NCBI GenBank assembly: GCA_025765615.1
Contig: JAIVFJ010000024.1
Span: forward strand, 310,001 to 374,000
Origin: Zopfochytrium polystomum
Lineage: Eukaryota; Chytridiomycota; Chytridiomycetes; Chytridiales; Chytridiaceae
Direction: 5' to 3'
DNA: 64,000 bases
This document shows, piece after piece, positions 14,022 through 24,675 of the stretch. The translations under genes and the position numbers were made by a program. Within the stretch, counting starts at the first letter, position 1, and the number at the start of each line of letters is the position of its first letter. The notes beneath the pieces are model-generated. The model was given only the letters and a program-made list of their open reading frames with translations, searched no databases and was not told the origin of the DNA.

Positions 14022-15922
14022 ATGGCCGTCGACGAAGCGGCTCCAGCCGCGCCCTCTCCCCACCACAAGTACGATCTCACATCCAAAATTGGCGAGAACC
14101 TCGACCGCCACTTGATCCTTCCGCTACTCGAGTTCCTTTCACTGAAGGAGGTATACATATACGCCCAGACTTCATAATACACCTCATTCTTGGCAAGCTG
14201 ATCGTCGCACCGAAGATTTACCCAGAGAAAGAGTTGCTGAACGCGAAGTATGAGCTTCTCAAATCCACCAATATGATCGATTTTGCCAATCAAATATACA
14301 AGCAAATGCACGAGACTGACGATGATGCCCCAAGTAAGAGCCTTTGCGGTTTTGCATGTGCTTTGTTGGCTGGTGCGTCTCTGACGCTACCTTCAAGACT
14401 TCGCCGAAAAGCGCAGCGAAGTTTTGGAAACCTACGAAGAGCTGCAAGAGAAGTCGGCCGACATCATGGCGATTATTCAAGACCCTGCCGTCATTCAGCA
14501 GCTGAAGCAAGACAAAATGGCCAATATTCAGTTTCTTGAGGAAAACTTCAACTTCAAACCGGAAATGCTGTCGGCTCTCTACGACTTCGCGCGAGTTCAG
14601 TACCAGATTGGAAACTACTCTGGCGCGGCCGAAATGCTGTATCACTTCCGCATCTTGGTAAGTTCTCTCTTCTCCCTCTGCTCGTACGACAAGCACCTTT
14701 ACCCCCGCCCTCCTCCTTCAATGAGGAGAAGGCGGTCATTTAAATGTGCAAGAAAAATCCGATTTACGAAATCGGCGGAGCCACCTATCCGGAATCCTTT
14801 AAGCAACTGCAGCACGCCAAACCTGTCCAGATGGTGTATCAGTTGTGCCGAGGACTCACAATTGTAACTCAAGTCGCCGGATTGACTAATTACGTTTGTC
14901 ATTCTCTTCAGTCTACAGACCAAGAAATGAACACACATTCATTATGGGGGAAGTTTGCCTCAGAAATTCTCACGCAAAACTGGGATACTGCCCTTGACGA
15001 CCTCAACCGCTTGAAAGAAGTTATAGACCGCATGACCACTTCGAACACCGCCCAACTTCTTCAGCGTACGTGGCTCATCCACTGGTCGCTCTTTGTATTC
15101 TTCAACCACCCAAGGGGCCGGGACTACATTGTGGACCTTCTGTTCCAACCGAACTATATCAACAGCATCCAAATGGCCTGCCCGTGGATTCTGCGTTATC
15201 TCACGGCAGCCGTCATCACAAACAAGCGGCGTCGAACCTTTTTGAAGGATCTGATTAAAGTGATTCAACAAGAATCCGTCTCATACCGTGATCCGATCAC
15301 CGAATTTGTCGAAAGCCTATACGTCAAATTTGATTTCGAAGGAGCGCAACGGAAACTTGCAGAATGCGATGAGGTCCTGGCGTCAGACTTTTTCCTCGTT
15401 TCCACTCGATTTGACTTCATGGAGAACGCCCGACTCTTCATCTTCGAGACTTACTGTCGCATCCACCAATGCATCGACATCAAAGGTCTGTCAGAGAAGC
15501 TGAACCTGGATGAAACTGAGGGGGAGAAGTGGATTGTGAATTTGATTCGCAATGCACGGATGGACGCGAAGATTGATGCGGAAACAGTTGAGTAATCCTC
15601 CGCGGCTCGAGGATCAATAACTGAAATCTTTAAACCCAAATAGAACACTGTCGTGATGGGAGCTCAGTACAACTCTATTTACCAACAAGTCATTGAACGC
15701 ACTCGAGCCTTATCCTTCCGCTCCTCACTTCTGGCCTCCAACATCGAGAAGCGGGAACAAGAACTGCAGAACCGTCGCAACGCACCCACGTCGGGTGATG
15801 CAAGCAGCAACCAGCAGGCTACCTCGGGTGGTCGCTCAGGGGGTGGCGACAGGTCATCGGGCCCCAACCGGCGGCGCGGCGGTGGCGGTGGGGGAAGGGG
15901 TGTCACATTCGAGAGGCAATAA
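14022..15922 (+). CDS. EIF3E: Translation initiation factor eIF3 subunit e (INT6)
   Basis: Subunit of the eIF3 scaffold that loads mRNA on the 40S ribosome. Exons 14022-14150, 14216-14333, 14398-14657, 14912-15586 and 15644-15922 join into a full-length protein. Diagnostic blocks are [16 protein letters not shown], the [15 protein letters not shown] helical repeat, [16 protein letters not shown] and [16 protein letters not shown]. The PCI domain follows with [28 protein letters not shown] and [18 protein letters not shown], then VVMG and the helical end. The extreme C-terminus is a Gly/Arg-rich tail ([11 protein letters not shown]) that could bind RNA. Intron 3 (14658-14911, 254 bp) is far longer than its neighbours and is discussed as a finding. 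Confidence 0.96.
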
Positions 15923-16080
15923 TGGAGGGGAGGGGCGATCGAACGTCGCGTACTTCTGTGTATCTGGAATCGCGAGTGCACCTCGCAGCGGAATGATTAA
16001 CACCAAATGCGATCTTTGTTCAGATTGAAATTTGAAAGTAAACGTGAAAGGGCGTGATGATGGTATGAAACATTGAATAC

Positions 16081-17718
16081 TCAAGCGCCATTCCGTCCCG
16101 CTGCGGCTCCCAGAATCTGGCCGGGCAACTCAATGCCGTACCCAGCCTGCGGGCTTGCACCACCGTGCCCATCAAAGTCCTTGAGCACAGGGGATGAGCT
16201 TGAGCGACCGTCGCTGCCGTTCTGAGAGTCACTGGCGTCGCGGCTGTCTGCATCTACCGACCCCGACATTCCACCGAGGCCGCCTAGTGCCAACGCCATG
16301 TTGCTCAATCGCTGAGGGTGCACTTGACGTTGCAGCTGGTGCGCATTATGCGCTACTTCCGGAACCGCCACGGGGTGCACACTTGCTGCTGCGGGGACAG
16401 GGCTCCGCTTGGAGGAATCCGCAAACGAAACTATTTTGTTCAAGGTGTCCAGCTTCGAGTTGGTATCCTGCGCAGCCCACATATATCGGAGTTAGACAAG
16501 GTTTCCAAGCACGCAAAAGGGGAGCTGTTTAGGGGAAGAAGACTTACCGCAAGCATTCCTGAAATCACAAACTGGTGCTTCTCCTCTGCGTCATACAGAG
16601 CGCGAAGGTCTCGAATCAGTTTCTTTCGCTCTTCGACCTCCGCGTTTAGCGCCGTCTGGTACTGAGACAGAATCGAAATGGACCGTGGAACGTCGTCGAC
16701 CGGAAGCTGAGTAATATCTGCCAAAGCGAGAGGTGTGAAAAAGCCTTGTCGAGCCCACGCGTGGTGTTTTGCGTAACGCGGGAGAGAGGGGTGGATCAAT
16801 CTTACCGTTCGGCAGTTGCTTTGCGTTCGCCTCGAAATCGATTCTTCGAGTCTTGGCACTTCGCAGCGCGTCAAGTCGTGTGATGAGTGCCCGCACCTTT
16901 TTGGAGTCGACATGTTTTGTTTTTTTTGTGGTTAGAAAGGCGGACCAAGTAAGGACGCCACAAGGCCTCTCCCGCTCACCGCTTCAGGCCTCTCGTTGCT
17001 TGTGCCGCTCACGCTGGATTTCCGAGGAGGATCCTGACTGCTCGCCGAAGGCTGTCCCGACTCTGCGCCTTTGAAGAATAAAGTATGAAAAGGAAAAAAA
17101 AAAGTGTTGAACGCAGGTTTCTTCCCTCAATCGATTCCAAAAGACCTACCCAAGCTCTCCTTCAGCCCACGAATGAAGCCGGATGGATACACGTTCCTCT
17201 CTTCCCAAATGGCCAAAATTCGCAGTACCTTGCTGCGCACCTCTTTGCCAACGTGGGAATAGATGTGGGGTATGGTGGAGGGGAGAACGTGTGCATATTC
17301 GCGGATAAAGTCTCCGCCACGCTTGCGCGAGGTTTGCAGAACATCGTTGCAGAGGTGGAGAAATGTAAGCTTTCTAGCAGTGTTGGCTGCAAGTTTGTGG
17401 GTTTTTTTTGATTTTTTTTTTGAGGCCCGACAGTTTCAGTCTGACAATCGAGTTGTCCTCGGAGAACCCGGGGGAAAAAAACAAAAACGCTACCTTTGAG
17501 AACTTCTGCTGCCCAGACTTCGACCGATGTTTTCGCGTGCTTTCTGTGGTAAGTCATCCCTGTGGGTTTGCAGAGAGAGCGACATGTCAGCCACAGCCGC
17601 CCGTGCCATCCAGGTTGGCACAGCAACACTCACAGTGAGAAACGAGGTTTATGCTTTCTTGGGTGTCCACCAGCGTTTTCAGCTTCGCAATCAGCTGAAC
17701 TTCGGAGTAGACGGACAT
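16081..17718 (-). CDS. RPRD1/Rtt103-type CID protein
   Basis: Predicted RNA polymerase II CTD-binding protein. Seven exons (17718-17634, 17559-17494, 17386-17150, 17068-16980, 16896-16806, 16717-16548, 16467-16081) join in frame. Residues about 1-130 form a CID: LIAKLKTLVDTQESI, SHWMTYHRKHA, ARKLTFLHLCNDVLQ and SKVLRILAIWEERNVYP match Rtt103, RPRD1 and Pcf11-type CIDs. A coiled-coil dimerisation region follows (ALITRLDALRSAK, YQTALNAEVEERKKLIRDL), as in RPRD1A/B, then a low-complexity tail rich in Ser, Gly and His. The CID plus coiled coil without a zinc-finger or RRM favours RPRD/Rtt103 over Pcf11 or Nrd1. It is convergent with the eIF3e gene (158-bp gap). Confidence 0.88.
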
Positions 17719-18307
17719 GGGGAGCTTGTTGCGTCCTGCAGGTGAAGGTGGCTTTGGGCGATGTGCGAATGCAGAGTGAGTCGGCGTCGGGTAATGGTCT
17801 GGTCGGGCCGTCTTCTTCCGCTGTTCGCTGGCTGGGGCACAGCGCCGACTCGCGCCCAGTAAACGCTGTGTTCCACGGCCGTCAGCCTCCTTTTCAGCGC
17901 TGTTGAGGGGTGTCGGACTGCTGCACCCTTGAATGTTGCGCACCCAAACGTCGTTTTCCTTGACAAGGTTGTGATTTCAGCAATCTTGACAAGGACGCAA
18001 CAGGGTGGTGGTGGTGGGTGTGTGGGTGTAAAAAAAAACAAAAAAAAAAAAATTGGACCGCTTTGGGTCCTTGAAAACAACAACGCAACCGAACGAAAAA
18101 CGAAGGGAAAGGCGGGAGAAGACTAGAAAAAAAAAAAAGAAAAACAAACTTGTATAAGAGGATACGAACAAACACGGGAGGTCACTTTCGAAAAGAGCCC
18201 CATGAACCCATATAGAACACCCAATTAAGAGACCAAAGAGTCGCCAGTCTCAATGGCGCCACCGCAATTTCAACGAAACAAGGCAACGATGATAGAAAAC
18301 GCTGCGG
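17719..18307. other. Intergenic, low complexity
   Basis: Contains GGT/GT-rich and poly-A or poly-T stretches around 18003-18150 and no supportable coding region. It lies between the 5' end of the RPRD gene and the 3' end of the TLC gene. Confidence 0.5.
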
Positions 18308-19639
18308 TCAACATCGCACTGCGGGTAGTGGCAGATGGTCTCCAAGCATTCGAGAAAGAGAGGACAGAGAACCATCACGATCGGTTAGAGCGGTTTTGTA
18401 GTCAGACGGCTCCGAAAGTTTAGAGCCCGAAGATGGGGGAGCCTGTGGCGATAGTTCCCGAGCAAACTGATCAGCTACCGATCCGGACGACGCCATCTCG
18501 GGAACGTTCGCTCCATTTTCGGCGTCCGTGGAAAGTTCTGTGTGGTTCACACGTTGTTCTGCACGTTTTTCCTTGAATAGGCGAACCTGCTGCTTCACCC
18601 AGGAAGCGAACCAGTAGATATTGAGGGGGTACGCCAACAAAAGCACCGTCCAAAGGTACTTGTTCGGGTAAGAGGTGGATAGGTGATAGATAGGAAACGC
18701 CAGAAAGATAATTCGCGTAACAAAGAAGACGACGCCAAAGCCGTAATCTGATCGGAGAGACCGCCAGATATGACCCGTGGCAAGAACAAGAGTCGGCCAT
18801 TCAAGAATGCCGATAAGCATGCCAACACCGGGAACGGCGAAGATAATGGATATAGCGATAGCGATAGTAAATCCAGTATGGTGGAGCCAACCCGTCGCAA
18901 ATGTGATGGAGGAACCTGAAAGTGCTTTAATCCTGGGCAGTCACATTAAAACAAAGTCATTTGCTTACGGTAGAAAAGACAGCCGACTATCAAATCAGCC
19001 CATAGGTAGGAAACAAAGTATGAGCTTATTTATAAAAAGGTTAGCATATCCAATGGCGAAAGTTTCCTTACGAGAGAACAAATGATACGGGATGATTGGT
19101 GAGAGGCATCGCAGCGAAATTCCTGCCAACGAGGCCAGTTCAGTGACAATCGGGGCACATGAAAGGCAAGCTCACCCTCCGTACTGAAAATACTGAATAA
19201 GGTATGGGATACACCCAACAGACATATAAATAGAAATCAGGAATGTGAGGATCCATGATTGCTGTCCTTGCGTCGAGAATGTCGAGTGAGCGAAATGCCG
19301 GACGGCAAGGAATATGACGGCTTGAAGAAAGATTCCTGACGCCAAGGTGGCTGGGGGCAGCAACAACGGCACCAAGCAGAAGGTTAGTTTGGACTGGACT
19401 TTGGTCTCAGGTCTGGGGTCTGCCCCGTCATCTCCTTGCTTGGCACAAATCGTTGCCGCGCCACTATGCCACCTTTGTTCGCTGTTCGGTGGGCCACAGG
19501 AAAGGTTGGGGTGGCGAGGGCGGTGGTACGGTAGGTCGACGAGGGGCGGGCGGGTGGGTTCGCCGTAGAAGATCAAGGACGAAGGGCGTTTGCACTGGTG
19601 CTGCCGGTTGGTGACGACAGGAGGACGCAAGCCGGCCCA

Positions 19640-19679
<40 letters not shown>

Positions 19680-19758
19680 GTCATGACAAGCAAGCCAGCC
19701 AGCACGCACCAAGGACCTTGGCGTCAGCCAGGTTCGCAAATGAGGGTGGCTCCGACAT
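18308..19758 (-). CDS. TLC-domain (TRAM/LAG1/CLN8 type) membrane protein
   Basis: Multi-pass membrane protein of the TLC superfamily, resembling the small fungal TLCD or DUF887 group rather than ceramide synthase. The start is the ATG of MSEPPSFANLADAKVL. Exon 1 (19758-19710) joins exon 2 (from 19350) across a 359-bp intron, giving KVLATLASGIFLQAVIFLAVRHF. Further exons give AAMPLTNHPVSFVLSSYFVSYLWADLIVG and, after another intron, GWLHHTGFTIAIAISI with the paired histidines typical of TLC domains. ILEWPTLVLATGHI and two further membrane helices follow. The last ~90 residues are hydrophilic, Ser-rich and probably cytosolic. Substrate and role are unknown. The gene is divergent from GPI8 with only 269 bp between start codons. 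Confidence 0.82.
19641..19675. repeat. (CA)n microsatellite inside TLC intron 1
   Basis: Seventeen or so CA dinucleotides (TG on the coding strand) near the 5' end of the 359-bp intron. Long TG runs close to a donor site can influence splicing. Confidence 0.9.
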
Positions 19759-20027
19759 AACTCCCTTTTTGCTTTTTCGATACTGGTTTTTACGGTTGGG
19801 AAAAAAAAAAAAAAAGAAAAATGCAGAAAAATGCAGAAAAATGCAGAAAACATAAAAAAACAAACAAACAAACAAACAAAACCAAAAAGAAGAGAGCGGC
19901 CAATTCGGCCGAATCAACAATCAAAGAAGTTGTTGGTGCGTGGGTCACGTGCATTCATGACGAAATCGCGAAATCGCACCTCTGTCCAATCTGTCTGCTC
20001 CCTTTTCGTTCATTCAACAACAACAGC

Positions 20028-21704
20028 ATGGGCCTTTCACAGCCGCACCACGACCGCACCACACCGCGGCTTCTTCTCTTCGTTGTGGCGGCCGTCACTG
20101 TCGCCACCGTCGCCGCTTCCACCGAACGCGTCGTCGGCATCGACTGGCTGGAGCGGCAGCTGGCACTCCTCAACGCGACATCGAACGGGGCGCCGCTGGC
20201 CGCCGCAGTCGATTCGCCATCGCCCGACGATGCCGCGATCGATCTCCGGGCTGCCGCTGAGAAAATGGTGGACGGCTTCTTCTCCTCCACGTCCGGCCAC
20301 ACAAACAACTGGGCCGTCCTCGTCTGTACTTCGCGCTTTTGGTTCAACTACCGCCACATCGCAAACACGCTGTCCATCTATCGGTGGGGTCTTTTTTTTT
20401 TTTTTTTTTTTTTTCCCTCTCTCTCTCTCTTTCCCCTCTGTTTCCTTTATTCCCTATAGTCTCCCTAACCCCTGGGCAGAACGGTGAAGCGCCTCGGCAT
20501 TCCCGACTCAAATATCATCCTAATGCTCGCAGATGACGTTGCTTGCAATCCGCGGAACCACTTCCCTGCGACTGTGTACAACAATCATCACCGGCTCCTC
20601 GATCTCTACGGCTCCAACATCGAGGTCGACTATCGCGGGTACGAGGTGACGGTTGAAAACTTTATCCGAGTGTTGACTGGCCGCCACGACGAGGATGTTC
20701 CGAGGTCAAAGCGACTGCTGACTGACGAATGGAGCAACATCTTAATATATATGACGGGACATGGAGGCGACGAGTTTTTGAAGTTTCAGGACTCTGAAGA
20801 GATTGGAAGCTTCGACGTGGCGGACGCGATCGCGCAAATGCAAGAGAAACGGAGGTGAATTTCAGAGGTGTGCGTCATAGCGCGTTCACAGATAAGTAAT
20901 GGGCGCTCTCTTTTTCTACCCACTCGCAGGTATCATGAAATTTTCTTCATGGCCGATACATGCCAAGCAGCCACCCTTTATTCTCAGATCTATTCGCCGA
21001 ACGTGATTGCCGCCGCATCCAGTCTCAAAGGTGAAAATTCATACTCTCATCACCAGGATGGAGAGATCGGGGTTGCCGTCATAGACCGGTTCACATATTA
21101 CAATTTGGAGACGTTGGAACGGCTTGAGCGGGGAGACCGTGCTACACTGCAGGGCTTGGTGGGCTTGAGTTGGTTGCATTTCACGTTGTCTCGGCTGATG
21201 TAGCGGCTCCCCCCTTTCAGTTTAACACGTATAATCCGGAAATGATCGCGTCCAATCCTGGAATCCGGACGGATTTGTTCAACAGGGAGACGGATAAGGT
21301 GAGTTGTTGGTGAAATACAGTTTCTGTGAGAGGAATTTTACGAATTCCTCCTCCCTGCCTAGACCTTTGTCACCGACTTTTTCGGCGGAGTTCAGAACAT
21401 TGAGCTGACGCAAACTCGCGTCCAGCTTTCAACGACACCGTCTCCAGCTGAACGCCGCCCCCACGAACCCGGGCCCGGCGATCGCACCAATCTGGCGCCT
21501 GACGATAATGCAGAAACACGCAGCTCACGAAGGCCGACTCCGCAACGGTCACGAAATCGCCTGTCTAAAGTATTGAGTTACGAGAGAGGCGCGACGGAAG
21601 CACGTGGGGATCTCGTAGGCGTGTCGCTCCCGTCTGACTTTCTTGGGGGAGTCGCCGGGCTCGTTTTGGCAGTTCTTTTTCTGTCTTGGATGGGATCCGT
21701 GTGA
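20028..21704 (+). CDS. GPI8: GPI transamidase catalytic subunit (GPI8/PIG-K)
   Basis: Cysteine peptidase of family C13 in the ER GPI-transamidase, which cuts the C-terminal signal of precursors and attaches the GPI anchor. Exons 20028-20383, 20480-20854, 20930-21158, 21221-21298 and 21363-21704 join in frame. An N-terminal signal peptide ([17 protein letters not shown]) is followed by [39 protein letters not shown] and [12 protein letters not shown]. The catalytic His lies in [14 protein letters not shown] and the catalytic Cys in FFMADTCQA. The C-terminal helix ([16 protein letters not shown]) anchors it in the membrane. Intron 1 has an exceptionally long poly-T tract (about 27). Likely clients nearby include the DUF1996 product, which ends in a GPI-signal-like tail. 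Confidence 0.95.
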
Positions 21705-22292
21705 TATAAGCCATAATACAATGAAACTGGTACAGAAAGGACATGTCTCCCACTCCTTGCCTACCACTCCTCCAGAGAACACCACACTTCCCCCTTTCAG
21801 CCATTAAAGTCGCCTCGCTCGCCTTTTATGAGTGACTCGCCCATCCTATGTTTCCGGCGAGCGGTCCTTCTTTGATAGAAAAGAATCCTCTTCCCCACCC
21901 CCATCCTCTAACGCCCTTGTGTGCGTTTCATCGTTTTGCCGCGACAGCGGTCTTACGTGTAATGCCAGTAAATTTTTTATAAAACATTACCAAAATCCCA
22001 AACCAAACTGTCAACCAGACGAGGTACAGATACTGCTGAGAGCAGAAAAGTAAAAGACTGTGGTAGCGATTGGAAATGGGACCAAGTTCTTTTCCAATAC
22101 TGCCACATCGTCCCACTTGCGGCCGGTGTGCGAGATTTCAACGCGCACCTGAAAAGCGACCCTCTCATTTTCAAAGCTGTCGACCTCGTCAAATTCCGCA
22201 CATCAAAGCAGGCCCCAACACGACGAGCATAAGAGTAAAGCAAAGTGGTGAGTAAGTAAAATGTCTTCCGGCACGTCCTGCTTTTTTAACAG

Positions 22293-22798
22293 ACTTCCAA
22301 ACTCCGCTTGCTGCTTGTACTTCTTCTGTCGTGACTTTGGTCCTCGTGTCATTCGCAACCGTGGTTCTAAACCAGATGACGTGGACAATCTTACGAAGCG
22401 TGCACATGGACTCAGTTGGTTACCCTCACGGACATGCAAACTTTCCAAGTCGCTACTGGCCCTCGTTGCTCACTGACGCTTTCCTTTTTGTTTCTCTATG
22501 GATCAATTGCAGTGGTGTGGAGTTTGTGTTCCGAGCGCACATCCATCAGCATTTGCGGTCCAAAGGTCGTACGTTGGGCTGAGGTTATCACTCCAATTAA
22601 CATGTACAGGATCGTTCAACGTTTGGTGCATGGATTCCTCTTACAGCCATTTCTGCATTATGTGTGTGCACTTGTGCACCTCTAACTGTTCTGTCTCTTC
22701 CGGCGTTCCACGCTGGTTTTCCTTAGAACAACACCGCCAACAGCGTTGGCAAGACCGCCTATGCTTCAGCAATGGGAAGGGAAGAGGAAATCGAGTAA
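22293..22798 (+). CDS. Putative small multi-exon membrane protein (5' end unresolved)
   Basis: No family is recognised. Four short exons can be joined in one frame using good GT-AG sites: 22293-22345, 22416-22565, 22610-22663 and 22727-22798. The joined product contains two or three hydrophobic segments (LAACTSSVVTLVL, LTLSFLFLYGSIAVVWSL and AWIPLTAISAL) and ends NTANSVGKTAYASAMGREEEIE before a TAA. Introns are 44-70 bp with plausible branch sites. A strong donor (GTGAGTAAG) at about 22252 implies at least one upstream exon, possibly starting near 22070. Coherent phase across all junctions is the main support; the first junctions are uncertain. Confidence 0.45.
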
Positions 22799-22967
22799 GG
22801 GATGGGAAAACCGGTCATTTATTGCACTGAAAGATGCAGGCTCTATAAGCACCCAGCAGCATTTAGCAAATGTGTCGACGAGAGAATACATTGTAAACCC
22901 CAAACCAATGTCTACATTTACGGGGGTGATGAGAAAGAAAAAAAAAAAAAAAGAACGATGGAACAGT

Positions 22968-24488
22968 TCAAGCTGTTGGCGTCTCGTCAAAGTTGGCAAT
23001 AATGTCAAGACCGGACTGCTTGTAGGGGAAAGTGGTCGAGTACCCGCCAACAGCGATGGTCAGCTGTGATTCAGTGTCGACCGTGATCTTCTGGTTGGTC
23101 AAAAGGTCGTTCAAAAGGTCGGACGTGCACTCGGTGGGTCCTTTTTCCGAGTTGGGGAGCTTGACCTGGAAGAGCGGGGTGCGAGCGGTGCCCTTTGCCG
23201 GAAGCGTAAAGTTGTTAAAGGTGGTGTCGATGGTAAGGCAGGCGACGTTCTTGTAGCGGATGGAAGTCTTGATGGTTGTGATGGCGACGGGGATGTCGAA
23301 CGGGTTGGTGCCGTTGACCTTGGAGCCGAACGAGAGGAACGGGACACCGTTGTCGTCGCCGTTCGCGAGGGTGTTGACGTAAGAGATGCCGCTGGACAGG
23401 AGCGGGATGCCCGCGGAGCCGGGGAGGGACTGCGAGATGTTGAGGGCGCCGAGGGCGGCGTCGAGGATGGGCAGGTTCTTCGCGGCGCCGGCGCCGACGG
23501 TGACGTTGGAGGTTTTACCTCCGACAAAGTTGGAAATCAGGTTGCCCGCGGCGGCAACGGCGGCGGCGTTCTTAGTGTCCGGGTTGAGGAAGGCAGACGC
23601 AGAGTACTTGTTGGTGCCCTGGCCGAGGGCAAAGCTGCTGAGGACGACCGAGCCGATGGTCGAGCCTTGGTAGCTCAGGGCGAGGGAGACGTCGGTGTTG
23701 AGGGCAAGGTTGATGTTGGACGGGTTGACGATCGCCAGGTCGACACCGAGCTGGAGGCCCGTGGAGGGGTTTCCGGCGACGAGCTTGGGAATCGAGGTGA
23801 CGGTGGTTTGGGAGAGGCCGCCGAGACCCTTGAGGGATGATTGCACGTCGACCTCCACGAAGCGCGCGCAGATTTTCGCCTTGAAGAGGGCGTCGATTTG
23901 GATCTTGGTGTCGGCGTATCCGGAAAGGCGGACCGGAATGGCCCCGGACCCAAGAGTCAGGGCCTTGAACAGGACCGCCGTGTTGGCCGCACTGACGGGG
24001 TTGAAGGCCTGGTTGGTAATATCGAACGTCGTGACGCCGTCAAGGAGGATTCCCTTCGAAGGGACGTAGTCGGGAAGGCTGATGGATGCCACCGGGTCGC
24101 CGCCCGTGGGGCCAACGCCAATCTGACCCCCAACGCCAATGATTTCAAGCTTGGTCAGCGGGCCCAGGGACTTGAGCCAGGCCGCGTCTTGGACATTCAG
24201 GGTGACCTTGGTTCCCGGCGCCGAGGCAGCCGAAGTTCCCTTCGCGGGGTCAAAGTTGAGCGAGAATGTGGGGAGGTCGATGCCCGAAATAAGCTTCGGG
24301 AACGGGATGTAGATGCCGGTGTCGACGTTGCAAAGCGTGATGCAGGCGTGGTTCGCCTTGACGCCTTTGCATCCTGCGGCAGCGAGGTTTGCTGAGGACA
24401 GGGCGACGGCTGCTGCGAGGATAGTGCCGGTGGCCGCGAGCGACGAGGCCTTACGCGCGGGCGACCGCTCAGACTTGACGAAACGCAT
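22968..24488 (-). CDS. Secreted DUF3712-type protein, copy 1
   Basis: An intronless reading frame of about 506 residues starting at MRFVKSERS. An N-terminal hydrophobic stretch (AATGTILAAAVALSSANLAAAG) is followed by two Cys-bearing segments (CKGVKANHACITLCNVDTG). The body is a long beta-rich repeat-like region with KLEIIGVGGQIGVGPTGG, LDGVTTFDITNQAFNP, VNPSNINLALNTDVSLAL and YQGSTIGSVVLS. This resembles fungal DUF3712 proteins, which recall LEA-like lipid-binding folds. Function is unknown; a cell-surface or secreted role is inferred. The tight codon bias toward C/G in third positions suggests high expression. A close paralogue lies at 34215-35723 on the same strand. Confidence 0.8.
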   Translation of the reverse strand: MRFVKSERSPARKASSLAATGTILAAAVALSSANLAAAGCKGVKANHACITLCNVDTGIYIPFPKLISGIDLPTFSLNFDPAKGTSAASAPGTKVTLNVQDAAWLKSLGPLTKLEIIGVGGQIGVGPTGGDPVASISLPDYVPSKGILLDGVTTFDITNQAFNPVSAANTAVLFKALTLGSGAIPVRLSGYADTKIQIDALFKAKICARFVEVDVQSSLKGLGGLSQTTVTSIPKLVAGNPSTGLQLGVDLAIVNPSNINLALNTDVSLALSYQGSTIGSVVLSSFALGQGTNKYSASAFLNPDTKNAAAVAAAGNLISNFVGGKTSNVTVGAGAAKNLPILDAALGALNISQSLPGSAGIPLLSSGISYVNTLANGDDNGVPFLSFGSKVNGTNPFDIPVAITTIKTSIRYKNVACLTIDTTFNNFTLPAKGTARTPLFQVKLPNSEKGPTECTSDLLNDLLTNQKITVDTESQLTIAVGGYSTTFPYKQSGLDIIANFDETPTA

Positions 24489-24627
24489 TTCCAGGAGGGA
24501 ACTCCGGTGAAGAAAGAGGAAAAGAGGGTAGAAGTGGGGTGGAATGGGCTGGAGGGCCATTCAGGTCATCTCGATTTAAATAGGTCAGGTCAAGACAGGA
24601 GCAGGAAGATTGAGGCGGAGACAAGGG

Positions 24628-24675
<48 letters not shown>

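Noticed and set aside
19464..19871. Frames with Cys-Val or Thr-His repeats
   Set aside because: They translate the CA microsatellite in TLC intron 1 and have no coding support.
23841..24395. 184-residue plus-strand frame opposite DUF3712 copy 1
   Set aside because: It is the antisense shadow of a strongly G/C-ending reading frame. The same happens opposite copy 2 at 34911-35750 (279 residues). Neither has domain content, and the sense proteins are conserved paralogues.
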